Shown here: piece by piece, positions 32,066 through 34,589 of the stretch
How positions within the stretch are numbered: the stretch's first letter is position 1
How the letters are laid out: the number at the start of each line of letters is the position of its first letter
Assembly: GCF_025465255.1 (NCBI RefSeq)
Contig: NZ_JAODNI010000205.1
Span: 1-34,589, forward strand
Direction: 5' to 3'
From: Pseudonocardia sp.
GTDB taxonomy: Bacteria; Actinomycetota; Actinomycetes; Mycobacteriales; Pseudonocardiaceae
DNA: 34,589 bases
Notes under the pieces: model-generated
The model's database searches: none
The model's input: the letters and a program-made list of their open reading frames with translations, nothing else
Told to the model about the DNA's origin: nothing
Translations under genes and position numbers: made by a program

Positions 32066-32082
32066 GGACCTCGCCTTCGGCA

Positions 32083-32112
32083 TCGGGCCCCCCGCCGTCG
32101 CGGGGGGCCCGA
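32083..32112 (-). terminator. Terminator of rpoC
   Basis: TCGGGCCCCCCG (32083-32094) and CGGGGGGCCCGA (32101-32112) form a perfect 12-bp stem with a 6-nt loop, 12 nt beyond the rpoC stop. No U-tract. It separates the rpoB-rpoC transcript from the convergent fusion gene. Confidence 0.75.
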
Positions 32113-32124
32113 ACCGGCTACCGG

Positions 32125-34589
<2,465 letters not shown>

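Overview
The window is very GC-rich DNA (roughly 70% G+C by eye) from a high-GC actinobacterium. Gene order, the zinc-binding forms of S14 and L36, a short-lid adenylate kinase, a three-subunit PntAA/PntAB/PntB transhydrogenase and an ESX-4-type EccB beside truA point to the Mycobacteriales/Pseudonocardiales side of the phylum. A Pseudonocardia-like host is my best guess, but no phylogenetic test was possible. Almost everything is on the minus strand, so transcription order runs from high to low coordinates.

Layout in transcription order: (1) 34589-32125, the C-terminal part of rpoC with a perfect GC-rich terminator hairpin. (2) 29666-32005, on the plus strand, an unusual fusion of an alpha/beta-hydrolase esterase with a Baeyer-Villiger-type flavin monooxygenase; a perfect palindrome overlaps its start codon. 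(3) 29412-24727, the str operon rpsL-rpsG-fusA-tuf, with a near-consensus promoter and a leader of about 340 nt. (4) 24726-24237, a 490-bp gene-free gap. (5) 24236-14595, the fused S10-spc cluster rpsJ-rplC-rplD-rplW-rplB-rpsS-rplV-rpsC-rplP-rpmC-rpsQ-rplN-rplX-rplE-rpsN-rpsH-rplF-rplR-rpsE-rpmD-rplO, mostly joined by 1-4 nt overlaps, with one notable break full of hairpins between rpsN and rpsH. (6) 14330-11447, secY-adk-map. (7) 11322-8448, the proton-translocating transhydrogenase operon pntAA-pntAB-pntB, followed by a small plus-strand remnant of an MFS transporter; together they separate map from infA, which are usually neighbours. (8) 7819-3850, infA-rpmJ-rpsM-rpsK-rpsD-rpoA-rplQ (alpha operon), then truA. 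(9) 2896-1464, a 2-oxoglutarate/Fe(II)-type oxygenase translationally coupled to a yeast-type cytosine deaminase. (10) 1403-1, the type VII secretion core gene eccB, running off the left edge.

The housekeeping part supplies the ribosome, translation factors, the RNA polymerase alpha and beta' subunits, the SecY channel, and protein and nucleotide maturation enzymes. The accessory parts are the esterase-monooxygenase fusion, the pnt operon with the MFS remnant, and the oxygenase-deaminase pair. Each sits at a junction between conserved blocks. A second theme is the number of long, near-perfect hairpins at operon ends and inside operons (rpsD-rpoA, rpsN-rpsH, fusA-tuf, infA-rpmJ). No tRNA, rRNA, CRISPR array or insertion sequence was recognised.
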